64,000 nucleotides of DNA from Oxalobacteraceae bacterium OTU3CINTB1. GTDB lineage: Bacteria; Pseudomonadota; Gammaproteobacteria; Burkholderiales; Burkholderiaceae_D. The stretch covers positions 2,542,001 through 2,606,000 of the forward strand of contig CP099652.1 of assembly GCA_024123955.1 (NCBI GenBank), read 5' to 3'. Positions 53,631 through 61,266 of this stretch are shown piece by piece. The translations under genes were made by a program, and so were the position numbers. The notes below the pieces were generated by a model. It was not told where the DNA came from. It made no database searches and worked only from the letters and a program-made list of their open reading frames with translations. The first letter of the stretch is position 1, and each line of letters opens with the position of its first letter.

Positions 53631-54515
53631 TTATAAGGCGGTGCGCAGCGCGAACAGTTCGGGGAACAGCACCACGTCGAGCATCTTGCGCAGGTAGCTG
53701 ACGCCGGCCGTGCCGCCGGTGCCGGACTTGAAGCCGATGATGCGCTCGACCGTGGTGACGTGGCGGAAGCGCCAGAAGCGGAACGCCGTCTCCAGGTCGA
53801 CCAGCTTTTCGGCCAGCTCGTACAGCGCCCAATGCCTAGATGGGTCGCGGTAGACCTCCAGCCACGCGTTCTGCACCGATTCGTCGGCGGCCGTCGGCAG
53901 GGTCCAGTCGGCATTGAGCCGTTCGGCCGCGATCGGCAGACCGTTGCGGGCCAGTAGCTTGACCGCTTCGTCGTACACCGAGGGGGCGCGCAGGGCCTTG
54001 TCGAGCACCGCGAAGGCGTCCGGCGCGGTGGTGTGGACGTTCAGCAGCGCGGCGTTCTTGTTGCCGAGGATGAACTCGATCTCGCGGTACTGATACGACT
54101 GGAAGCCGGACGAAGCACCCAGATACGGGCGGATCGCCGTGTATTCGGGCGGCGTCATTGTCGCCAGCACGTCCCAGGCGTGCACCAGCTGGTCCATGAT
54201 GCGGGCCACCCGCGCCAGCATCTTGAAGGCCGGCGCCAGGTCGTTCGATTGTAGATGCGCGCGCACGGCGTGCATTTCGTGCAGCATCAGCTTCATCCAC
54301 AGTTCGCTGGTCTGGTGCTGGACGATGAACAGCATCTCGTTGTGGTTGGGCGACAGCGGGTGCTGGGCGTTGAGGATCTGGTTCAGGCCCAGATAGTCGC
54401 CGTAGCTCATCGAATTGCTGAAGTCCATCTGCGCGCCGTGCCATTCGGCGTCGCCGGCGCTGTCTGGGCTGGCGTGCATCGGGCAGCCACCGGCCGCCGG
54501 TTTTTGTTCTGTCAT
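53631..54515 (-). CDS. kynA: Tryptophan 2,3-dioxygenase KynA
   Basis: A 294-residue heme enzyme that opens the indole ring of tryptophan to N-formylkynurenine. The family block is [20 protein letters not shown], with [21 protein letters not shown] for substrate binding and the C-terminal [14 protein letters not shown]. An N-terminal tail of about 25 residues, with a CPMH motif, precedes the core. It follows kynU by 10 bases in one operon. The formamidase gene kynB is not in the window. Confidence 0.95.
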   Translation of the reverse strand: MTEQKPAAGGCPMHASPDSAGDAEWHGAQMDFSNSMSYGDYLGLNQILNAQHPLSPNHNEMLFIVQHQTSELWMKLMLHEMHAVRAHLQSNDLAPAFKMLARVARIMDQLVHAWDVLATMTPPEYTAIRPYLGASSGFQSYQYREIEFILGNKNAALLNVHTTAPDAFAVLDKALRAPSVYDEAVKLLARNGLPIAAERLNADWTLPTAADESVQNAWLEVYRDPSRHWALYELAEKLVDLETAFRFWRFRHVTTVERIIGFKSGTGGTAGVSYLRKMLDVVLFPELFALRTAL

Positions 54516-54525
54516 GATGATCCCG

Positions 54526-55776
54526 TCAGGTGACGGCGCCGCGCTTGGCGTCGACGTCGTAGTCTTTGCGGTCGAGGATGTCGCGCAGGATCTCGACCGC
54601 GTCCCATACTTCGGTATAGCTGGTGTACAGCGGCGTGAAGCCGAAGCGCATGATGGCCGGTTCGCGGTAGTCGCCGATGACGCCGCGCGCGATCAGCGCC
54701 GACATCACCGCGTAGCCGTGCGGGTGCGTAAAGCTGACCTGGCTGCCCCGGCGCGCGTGCTGGCGCGGCGTGACCAGTCCCAGCGGGTGGTTGGCGCAGC
54801 GCTGCTCCACCAATTCGATGAACAGGTCGGTGAGCGCCAGCGATTTCTCACGGATCGCCGCCATCGACGTTTGTTCGAACACCTCCAGTCCGCTCTCGAC
54901 CATCGCCAGCGACACCACCGGCTGCGTGCCGCACAGCGCGCGGCCGATGCCGTCGGCCGGTGCGAAGTCCGGCGCCATGGCGAACGGCGCGGCGTGGCCC
55001 CACCAGCCCGACAGCGGCTGCGTGAAGCGGGCCTGGTGCCGGCGCGGCACCCAGATGAAGGCCGGGGCGCCGGGGCCGCCGTTCAGGTATTTATAGGTGC
55101 AGCCGACGGCCAGGTCGGCGCCGTCGCCGTTCAGGTCGAGCGGCACCGCGCCGGCCGAATGCGCCAGGTCCCAGACGATCAGGGCGCCGGCCGCGTGGGC
55201 CAGGGCGCTGGCGGCGCGCATGTCGTGCTGGTAGCCGGTGCGGTAGTTCACATGGGTCAGCATGACGACGGCGGTGTCGGCGCCAATGGCGGCCGGCAGC
55301 TCCTCCACCGAGTCGACCAGCTTGACGGTGTAGCCGCGGTCGAGCCAGCTGCTCAGTCCCTGGGCCATATAGATGTCTGTGGGGAAGTTGGAGCGTTCGG
55401 TAACGATTACGCGCCGGCTCGCGGAGGCCGGCTCGCCGGCCTGCATGTGCAGCGCGGCGGCCAGCGCCTTGAACAGGTTGAGCGAGGTGGTGTCGGTGAC
55501 GACGACCTCGTCCGGGCCACCGCCGATCAGCGGCGCCAGCCGGTTGCCCAGCCTTTTAGGCAGGTCGAACCAGCCGGCGGTATTCCAACTGCGGATCAGA
55601 TCGTGTCCCCATTCCTGCGCGATGACGTGCTGGGCGCGGGCGAGGGCGGCCTTCGGTCGGGCGCCCAAGGAGTTGCCATCCAGATATATCACGCCGGCCG
55701 GCAGATCGAAGCGTTCGCGCAGCGGCGCAAGCGGATCTTGCGCGTCGCGTTGCAGGCAGTCATTGCGAGTTGTCAT
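54526..55776 (-). CDS. kynU: Kynureninase KynU
   Basis: A 416-residue PLP enzyme that splits kynurenine to anthranilate and alanine. N-terminal [14 protein letters not shown], cofactor loop [16 protein letters not shown]-lysine region [16 protein letters not shown] and the aromatic [10 protein letters not shown] are all typical. The ATG at 55776 has AGGAAA upstream; longer reading to 55953 has no support. It is the first gene of the kynU-kynA operon, giving tryptophan to anthranilate with a kynB elsewhere. The product can feed catabolism or quinolone-like signals; that is inference. Confidence 0.95.
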   Translation of the reverse strand: MTTRNDCLQRDAQDPLAPLRERFDLPAGVIYLDGNSLGARPKAALARAQHVIAQEWGHDLIRSWNTAGWFDLPKRLGNRLAPLIGGGPDEVVVTDTTSLNLFKALAAALHMQAGEPASASRRVIVTERSNFPTDIYMAQGLSSWLDRGYTVKLVDSVEELPAAIGADTAVVMLTHVNYRTGYQHDMRAASALAHAAGALIVWDLAHSAGAVPLDLNGDGADLAVGCTYKYLNGGPGAPAFIWVPRRHQARFTQPLSGWWGHAAPFAMAPDFAPADGIGRALCGTQPVVSLAMVESGLEVFEQTSMAAIREKSLALTDLFIELVEQRCANHPLGLVTPRQHARRGSQVSFTHPHGYAVMSALIARGVIGDYREPAIMRFGFTPLYTSYTEVWDAVEILRDILDRKDYDVDAKRGAVT

Positions 55777-55981
55777 TACGTCACTTTCCTGTGAGTCGGT
55801 TGATGCTTTAGGCTTAAACAAGTTGCCTGATACGCCAGTGTAACAGGAAAAACCGCCGGTTTTGCTGAGCTGACGGCGTTTGCCGGCATCCCGCCATGCC
55901 CGGCAAACCCGCATGGATGCTGGCTTGGCGGGCGATTCCAAAACTATTTTCAATCTTTTTTAAAAAAATTCAAAAAAACCC

Positions 55982-56008
55982 TAAAGTTCCGCAGAGCGCT
56001 GCCGTTAC
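55982..56008 (+). promoter_or_regulatory. Sigma-28 (FliA) type promoter P1, upstream of flhDC
   Basis: TAAAGTTC at 55982-55989, an 11-base spacer, and GCCGTTAC at 56001-56008, close to the FliA consensus TAAAGTTT-N11-GCCGATAA (7/8 and 6/8 matches). It is preceded by a run of A and CCC, as is P2. It reads towards flhD, about 400 bases away. Confidence 0.72.
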
Positions 56009-56099
56009 CAGATTCATGAAGCGCGTAAAAGTCAGTAAAACGGGCTTCAGCTTGCAAAGATGTAGTCGAAAATAATTTAAAATTTTTCTGTGGAAACCC

Positions 56100-56126
56100 T
56101 AAAGTTCCCGAAAAAGCTGCCGTAAC
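56100..56126 (+). promoter_or_regulatory. Sigma-28 (FliA) type promoter P2, upstream of flhDC
   Basis: TAAAGTTC at 56100-56107, 11 bases, then GCCGTAAC at 56119-56126: the same layout as P1, 118 bases downstream. Transcription would start near 56133, leaving a leader of about 270 bases before flhD. The two sites share about 30 bases of nearly the same sequence, so one is a likely duplicate of the other. Confidence 0.72.
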
Positions 56127-56250
56127 CGGGTTAGATGTAGCAAAAAAGAGTCGCCATACGAACATTTTTTTCGTGTCATGACAGGACTTTTTTGAAGATC
56201 TCACGCCATAAAATTTCCACGCCGCAAGGGCGTAGAGCCTCGATCCCAGT

Positions 56251-56269
56251 GTGTTTGTCAGACAAACAC
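56251..56269. promoter_or_regulatory. Perfect 19-base palindrome in the flhD leader
   Basis: GTGTTTGTC, a central A, then GACAAACAC: a perfect nine-base dyad 136 bases before the flhD start. It may be an operator, or a hairpin in the leader RNA. No family of regulator is recognised from it. Confidence 0.55.
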
Positions 56270-56405
56270 GGACGGGTCGCGTTCGCTATTGCCTGACGCA
56301 AAATACGGAAGACCTCCTCTACTCGTATTTTTGTTGCTCCCGCAGAATGTATCTCAATGGAAACGCAATTGTGTTCCGCAGTGAAACAAATACTGGGAGA
56401 TGGAA

Positions 56406-56723
56406 ATGACCGCAAACGATATGATGGCTGAAATTCGCGACGCTAACCTGAGCTACCTGATGCTCGCGCAGCAGATGATCCGTGCCGACAAAGTCACCGC
56501 GATCTTCCGTCTTGGCATCGCCACCGAAATCGCCGACCTGATCGAAGGCATGAGCAACGCTCAAATCCTCAAGCTGGCAGGCGGCAACATGATGCTGGCC
56601 CGCTTCCGCTTCGACGACGGCGCCATCCTGTCGATGCTGACCAGCCATAATAAAGACCGTTTCCTGGCGCAGTCGCACGCCGCCATCCTGATGGCCGGCC
56701 AGGCTGTCGAAGAAATCGCTTAA
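56406..56723 (+). CDS. flhD: Flagellar master regulator subunit FlhD
   Basis: A 105-residue Flh[37 protein letters not shown] and [18 protein letters not shown], with the HTH-like part near the C-terminus. FlhD joins FlhC in a hexamer that activates class II flagellar genes with sigma-70. The ATG at 56406 has GGGAG at 56395-56399; an ATG at 56400 would leave no spacing. The length fits a betaproteobacterial FlhD. It lies 80 bases before flhC. Confidence 0.94.
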   Translation: MTANDMMAEIRDANLSYLMLAQQMIRADKVTAIFRLGIATEIADLIEGMSNAQILKLAGGNMMLARFRFDDGAILSMLTSHNKDRFLAQSHAAILMAGQAVEEIA

Positions 56724-56803
56724 GCCACTGGTACCGCGGCGTACCGAACGCCACCGCATCGCAAAGCGCATTACCATCATATAGACAGCCGGGAGCAGGG
56801 ATC

Positions 56804-57349
56804 ATGACCAAGAAAAGCGTAGTGTCTGAAGCACAAGAAATTCAGCTTGCGATTGAACTGATCCAGCTGGGCGCGCGCCTGCAACTGCTGGAAACCGAAG
56901 TGTCGCTGTCGCGCGAGCGCCTGCTCAAGCTCTATAAAGAGCTGCGCGGCGTGTCGCCACCGAAGGGCATGCTGCCTTTCTCGACCGACTGGTTCCTGAC
57001 CTGGCAACCGAACATCCATTCCTCGCTGTTCATCAACATCCATAAATTCCTGGTCGACCACGCCGGCGCCACCGGCATCGAAGCGGTCATGAAGGCCTAC
57101 AAGCTGTACCTCGAACAAATGCCGCCGGAAGCGGGCGAAGAGCCGTTGCTGTCGCTGACCCGCGCCTGGACCCTGGTGCGCTTTTTCGGCAGCAAGATGC
57201 TGGAACTGGCCCCTTGCGGCAAATGCCAGGGTAAATACGTGGTCAACTGCATGGACCTGAACGGCAGCTATGTCTGCGGCCTGTGCCACATGCCTTCGCG
57301 CGCCGGCAAGACCAAGAAGTCCCGCGACGCCGACGCCCTGGCCGCGTGA
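56804..57349 (+). CDS. flhC: Flagellar master regulator subunit FlhC
   Basis: A 181-residue FlhC. Four zinc ligands are in place, Cys138/Cys141 (CGKC) and Cys158/Cys161 (CGLC), matching E. coli 137/140/157/160. HTH-like [18 protein letters not shown] precedes [11 protein letters not shown]. It binds DNA with FlhD. The C-terminus ([16 protein letters not shown]) is a short basic tail. Its TGA overlaps a GTG start of the methyltransferase gene, so the two are translationally coupled. Confidence 0.95.
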   Translation: MTKKSVVSEAQEIQLAIELIQLGARLQLLETEVSLSRERLLKLYKELRGVSPPKGMLPFSTDWFLTWQPNIHSSLFINIHKFLVDHAGATGIEAVMKAYKLYLEQMPPEAGEEPLLSLTRAWTLVRFFGSKMLELAPCGKCQGKYVVNCMDLNGSYVCGLCHMPSRAGKTKKSRDADALAA

Positions 57350-58158
57350 CCCGCCACATTCCCCAATCGTCCTACCTTCAACGCATCGTCCGCGCGCCCG
57401 CCGTGCGGGCCTTGCTGATCCAATGCGGCGCCGCGCCGCTCAGCCTCGGCCTGGTGTACCTGCTGGCCACGTTTCACTTCCCCGTCGATTACCTGACCGT
57501 CGCCGTCGTGCACGGCCTGGTCGCCGCCGCCATCACGTGGCTTGCGGGGCTGGCCGTGTGGTGGCGCGCGATCGAATTCTTTTTCCCGCTGGCGGTGTTG
57601 GCGGCCTTGTCGCTGCGGCTGCCGCCGTGGCTGTTCCTGGCGGTCTTCCTTGTGCTGTTGGGCCTGTACTGGTCGACCTTCCGCACGCAGGTTCCTTATT
57701 ACCCGTCGCACCCGGCCGTGTGGGATGCGGTGCGCCAGCAGTTGCCGCCGCCACGCGGGGTTGGAGACGACAGTGGCCGTCCCCTGCGCGTGATCGACAT
57801 CGGCAGCGGACTGGGCGGGTTGGTGATGTACCTTGCGCGCGCGCGGCCGGATATCGAGTGCGTCGGCATCGAGCTGGCGCCGCTGCCCTGGTTATATAGC
57901 AAGGTGCGCGCGGCAATGACCGGCAGCCGCGCGCGCTTCCTGTTCGGCGATTACGAGCGCCTCGATTTCGGTCAGTTCGATCTGGTGTTCGCCTATCTGT
58001 CGCCGGCCGCGATGGGCGGTTTATGGCGCAAGGCGGAGGCCGAAATGTGTCCTGATGCCATACTTATAAGCTATGAATTTGCAATCGACGCGCGAGCGCC
58101 GGATCAGACCATTCTTGCCACAGACGACAACGCCGCGCTCTATAAATGGTACTTTTAA
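57346..58158 (+). CDS. Membrane-anchored class I SAM methyltransferase, coupled to flhC
   Basis: A 270-residue protein with about three hydrophobic helices in the first 105 residues ([20 protein letters not shown] and two later), then a SAM-binding Rossmann domain with [16 protein letters not shown] and [19 protein letters not shown]. The GTG at 57346 overlaps the flhC stop as GTGA. The gene sits inside the flagellar regulatory run, so it may methylate a flagellar, motor or lipid target. No known family name is recognised. The position between flhC and motA is its strongest clue. Confidence 0.82.
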   Translation: MTRHIPQSSYLQRIVRAPAVRALLIQCGAAPLSLGLVYLLATFHFPVDYLTVAVVHGLVAAAITWLAGLAVWWRAIEFFFPLAVLAALSLRLPPWLFLAVFLVLLGLYWSTFRTQVPYYPSHPAVWDAVRQQLPPPRGVGDDSGRPLRVIDIGSGLGGLVMYLARARPDIECVGIELAPLPWLYSKVRAAMTGSRARFLFGDYERLDFGQFDLVFAYLSPAAMGGLWRKAEAEMCPDAILISYEFAIDARAPDQTILATDDNAALYKWYF

Positions 58159-58290
58159 GCATCATTTGGCGTTAATCACTTGCTCGGCCACCCCCGGACA
58201 CGTTATTGTAGTTCTACACGTAAATTTATTGAAATCGGGCCCGCGGTAGTTGACATTTAGGCCTTGTTTCACTATGGGGAGTCAGGTCAC

Positions 58291-59151
58291 TTGTTAGTCA
58301 TAATTGGATATGTGGTGGTGCTGCTCGGCGTCTTCGGCGGCTACGCGATGGGCGGCGGGCACCTGGCCGCGCTGTTCCAGCCGCTCGAGCTGGTGATGAT
58401 CGGCGGCGGCGCGGTCGGGGCGTTCATTGTCGGTAACAACGGCAAGACCCTCAAGTCCACCTTGGCCGCGCTGCCCACCCTGTTCAAGGGCTCGCGCTAC
58501 ACCAAAGACTTATATATGGAGCTGATGTCGCTGCTGTTCGACGTCCTCTCCAAGGTCCGCAAGGAAGGCTTGATGTCGATCGAAGGCGACATCGACAGTC
58601 CGGAGCAAAGCCCGCTGTTCAGCAAGTATCCGAGCGTGCTGGAAGACCATCACGTCGTCGAATTCATCACCGATTACCTGCGCCTGATGGTGTCGGGGAA
58701 TATGGACGCGTTCCAGATCGAGAACCTGATGGACAACGAGATCGAGACCCACCACCACGAGGGCGCCGCGCCCGGCCACGCGATTGCCCGGCTGGGCGAC
58801 GGCATGCCGGCGTTCGGCATCGTGGCGGCGGTGATGGGCGTGGTCCACACGATGGAAAACGTCGGCTTGCCGCCGGCCGAGCTGGGCATCCTGATCGCCC
58901 ACGCGCTGGTCGGCACCTTCCTCGGTATTTTGCTGGCGTATGGTTTCGTCGGTCCGCTGGCCAGCCTGCTCGAGCAGAAACTGGAAGAGTCGACCAAGAT
59001 GTACCAGTGCGTCAAGGTCACCCTGTTGGCCAGCCTGAACGGCTACGCGCCGGCACTGGCCGTCGAGTTCGGCCGCAAGGTGCTGTACTCGACCGAGCGT
59101 CCGACCTTCGGCGAGCTCGAAGACCACATCAAGAAATCGAAGTCGAAGTAA
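58291..59151 (+). CDS. motA: Flagellar motor stator protein MotA
   Basis: A 286-residue stator protein with four helices. Using the TTG at 58291 as residue 1, the functional residues fall on E. coli numbers: Arg90, Glu98, Pro173 and Pro222. That, and GGGGAG at 58276-58281, decide the start over a TTG at 58264. MotA with MotB forms the proton channel that drives rotation. The start MLVIIGYVVVLLGVFGGY is the family type. Confidence 0.95.
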   Translation: MLVIIGYVVVLLGVFGGYAMGGGHLAALFQPLELVMIGGGAVGAFIVGNNGKTLKSTLAALPTLFKGSRYTKDLYMELMSLLFDVLSKVRKEGLMSIEGDIDSPEQSPLFSKYPSVLEDHHVVEFITDYLRLMVSGNMDAFQIENLMDNEIETHHHEGAAPGHAIARLGDGMPAFGIVAAVMGVVHTMENVGLPPAELGILIAHALVGTFLGILLAYGFVGPLASLLEQKLEESTKMYQCVKVTLLASLNGYAPALAVEFGRKVLYSTERPTFGELEDHIKKSKSK

Positions 59152-59204
59152 GCCCGGGATGAAACGCGCTACTGGAATCATGTTGGACTCTGTGAGGAAT
59201 CGTC

Positions 59205-60164
59205 ATGGCTGAAGAAGGCTTACGGCCAATTATCGTCAAGCGCATCAAGAAGCACGGCGGCGGCCACCACGGCGGCGCGTGGAAGATCGCGTATGCCGAC
59301 TTCGTGACCGCAATGATGGCGTTCTTCCTGCTGATGTGGCTGCTCGGTTCGACCTCCAAGGGCGACTTGAAAGGCATTTCGGACTACTTCAAGACGCCGC
59401 TGAAGGTGGCCATGCAGGGCGGCTCGGGCAGCGGCGACAGCTCGTCGGTGATCCCCGGCGGCGGCAAGGATTTGACCCGCAAGGACGGCCAGGTCGCCGC
59501 CAGCAGCGATCCGAGCGCGCAGAAAAAGGTCAACATCAACGCCGCGCGCGCCGCCGTCGAGGCCGAGGATGCGCAGCGCCTGAAGTCGCTGAAGGACAAG
59601 ATCGAGACCGCCATCGAAACCAATCCGGTGCTGGTCAAGTATAAGAACCAGTTGCTGCTCGATATCACGACCGAGGGCTTGCGGATCCAGATCGTCGACG
59701 AGCAGAACCGTCCGATGTTCGCGCTGGCCAAGGCCGATTTGCAGTCGTACACGAAAGAGATTTTGCACGAGATCGGGTTTGTGCTCAACGATGTGCCGAA
59801 CCGCATCGGCCTGTCGGGCCACACCGATTCGACGCCGTACATGAGCGAGACCGGCTACAGCAACTGGGAATTGTCGGCCGACCGCGCCAACGCCTCGCGG
59901 CGCGAACTGATCGTCGGCGGCATGGCCGACGCCAAGGTGCTGCGGGTGGTGGGGCTGGCCTCGGCCGCCAACCTGGACAAGGCCGATCCGTTCAATCCGA
60001 TCAACCGCCGCATCAGCATCCTGGTGATGAACAAGCGGACGGAAGAGAGCGTGATCCGCGACGGCGGGCGCCAGATCGAGGTTGGCGCCGAGGAGGAAGC
60101 GGCCGGGGCGGCCGCGGCGGCGCCGGCGGCCGCGGCGCCGAGCGGGCCGCCGGTCCGCAAATAA
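59205..60164 (+). CDS. motB: Flagellar motor stator protein MotB
   Basis: A 319-residue stator protein. One TM helix (about 27-48) carries proton-binding Asp32 (IAYADFVTAMMAFFLLMWLL). A plug and linker follow, then an OmpA-like peptidoglycan-binding domain (about 145-280, LSGHTDSTPY and NRRISILVMN). The C-terminus is an Ala/Pro tail. GAGGAA upstream. It follows motA by 53 bases and anchors the stator to the wall. The Ala-rich end is a species variation. Confidence 0.96.
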   Translation: MAEEGLRPIIVKRIKKHGGGHHGGAWKIAYADFVTAMMAFFLLMWLLGSTSKGDLKGISDYFKTPLKVAMQGGSGSGDSSSVIPGGGKDLTRKDGQVAASSDPSAQKKVNINAARAAVEAEDAQRLKSLKDKIETAIETNPVLVKYKNQLLLDITTEGLRIQIVDEQNRPMFALAKADLQSYTKEILHEIGFVLNDVPNRIGLSGHTDSTPYMSETGYSNWELSADRANASRRELIVGGMADAKVLRVVGLASAANLDKADPFNPINRRISILVMNKRTEESVIRDGGRQIEVGAEEEAAGAAAAAPAAAAPSGPPVRK

Positions 60165-60228
60165 GGGTTGAAAAGATAGTGAAGCACGGCGTAAAGCGCG
60201 CAGCGCAGAGTAGAACATAGAGAATTTT

Positions 60229-60777
60229 ATGACGAGAAAAAAAATCCTTGGGTCGCATGTAAAACGCCTGCTGTCGGGCGTGTCTGACCACGGGCGCAAG
60301 CATTTAACCGAGGTCGAGACCGATTTGCTCCAGACCCGGCTGCTGCTGGAGGAGGCCATCGAGAAGCTGTCGTTCAACTTCATGGCCATCCATCAGACGG
60401 TGGAGGCCGAGCAGGCCACGATCCAGCTGCTGCTCGACGGCGGCATCGCCTCGCCCGAGCAGCGCGCGCAGCTGCAGGCGCTGCAGGGCCAGGTGGGCGG
60501 CTACGTCAACGCCGCCATCACCAGCCTGCAATTCCAGGACATGACGAGCCAGCTGATCGACCGCACGCTCAAGCGCGTCACCGGCCTGCGCGAGTTCCTC
60601 GGCACCCTGGGCGCGCACGGCGCCGAGATGCTGCCCGAGAGCGACAACGAGGAAATCGTCGCCCTGCTGGGCAAGGTCAGCATGGCGCTGGCGATACAGA
60701 GTTTGGAACTGCGCAGCGTGTTGCGCAAGGCAGTAAGTCAGCAACACCTCGAGAGCGGCGACATCGAATTGTTTTAA
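60229..60777 (+). CDS. CheZ-like chemotaxis phosphatase
   Basis: A 182-residue helical protein. A long helical hairpin (about 25-130) carries SLQFQDMTSQLIDR, the CheZ active motif D-x-T-x-Q (Asp104, Gln108; E. coli Asp143, Gln147). It ends with acidic residues and DIELF, where E. coli CheZ ends in a CheY-binding peptide with the same acidic-then-Phe pattern. It is 30 residues shorter than CheZ and lacks the usual long C-linker. Between motB and cheY. It likely dephosphorylates CheY; that is inferred. Confidence 0.72.
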   Translation: MTRKKILGSHVKRLLSGVSDHGRKHLTEVETDLLQTRLLLEEAIEKLSFNFMAIHQTVEAEQATIQLLLDGGIASPEQRAQLQALQGQVGGYVNAAITSLQFQDMTSQLIDRTLKRVTGLREFLGTLGAHGAEMLPESDNEEIVALLGKVSMALAIQSLELRSVLRKAVSQQHLESGDIELF

Positions 60778-60812
60778 GGGTCGGCAGACCCCCGCTGAAC
60801 ACCGATTGTTTT

Positions 60813-60837
60813 AAAAAAAATTGGACGCGAGCGTCCA
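60813..60837 (-). terminator. Minus-strand intrinsic terminator-like hairpin before cheY
   Basis: TGGACGC (60822-60828), GA, GCGTCCA (60831-60837) is a perfect seven-pair hairpin. On the minus strand it is followed by A and then eight T, the form of an intrinsic terminator, but no minus-strand gene ends here. It may block antisense transcription; on the plus strand it lies in the cheY leader, 24 bases before the ATG. Confidence 0.5.
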
Positions 60838-60861
60838 GCATTGATAAGAGTGAGAACCAAG

Positions 60862-61227
60862 ATGGCCAAGACAATACTTGCAGTTGATGATTCCAGTTCC
60901 CTGCGCCAGATGGTGGCGTTCAGCCTGAAAGCCGCCGGTTACCTGGTGGTGGAAGCGGTGGACGGCCAGGACGGCCTGGAAAAAGCCAAGCTGCAAAGCG
61001 TCGACCTGGTGCTGACCGACCAGAACATGCCGCGCATGGACGGCCTGCAGCTGATTGCGCTGCTGCGCGAGCTGCCGACCTACGCCAAGACCCCGATCCT
61101 GATGCTGACCACCGAGTCGTCCGACGAGATGAAGGCCAAGGGCCGCGCGGCCGGCGCCAACGGCTGGCTGGTCAAACCGTTCGATCCGCAGCGCCTCATC
61201 GAGGTAGTGAAGAAGGTCATCGGCTGA
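60862..61227 (+). CDS. cheY: Chemotaxis response regulator CheY
   Basis: A 121-residue single receiver domain. Acidic pair AVDDSSSLR, phospho-acceptor Asp53 in VLTDQNMPRMDG, Thr in MLTTESS and Lys105 in WLVKPFDP. The residue at the place of E. coli Tyr106 is Trp102, as in many betaproteobacteria. The ATG at 60862 gives the family start MAKTILAVDD. When phosphorylated by CheA it binds the flagellar switch. It lies between the CheZ-like gene and cheA. Confidence 0.95.
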   Translation: MAKTILAVDDSSSLRQMVAFSLKAAGYLVVEAVDGQDGLEKAKLQSVDLVLTDQNMPRMDGLQLIALLRELPTYAKTPILMLTTESSDEMKAKGRAAGANGWLVKPFDPQRLIEVVKKVIG

Positions 61228-61266
61228 TAAGGCGCGAGCAATGAGCGAACTTTACGGAGTATCACC

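Noticed and set aside
55950..56204. An 84-codon minus-strand frame in the flhDC upstream region
   Set aside because: No ribosome site, Phe/Lys/Ser-rich from AT-rich DNA, and it lies across two sigma-28 type promoters reading the other way.
58168..58183. A sigma-54-like GG...GC pair before motA
   Set aside because: The distance between GG and GC is 12 bases instead of the required 10.
58250..58278. TTGACA with TATGGG 17 bases on, just before motA
   Set aside because: Transcription would start only a few bases before the start codon and leave no ribosome site in the RNA.
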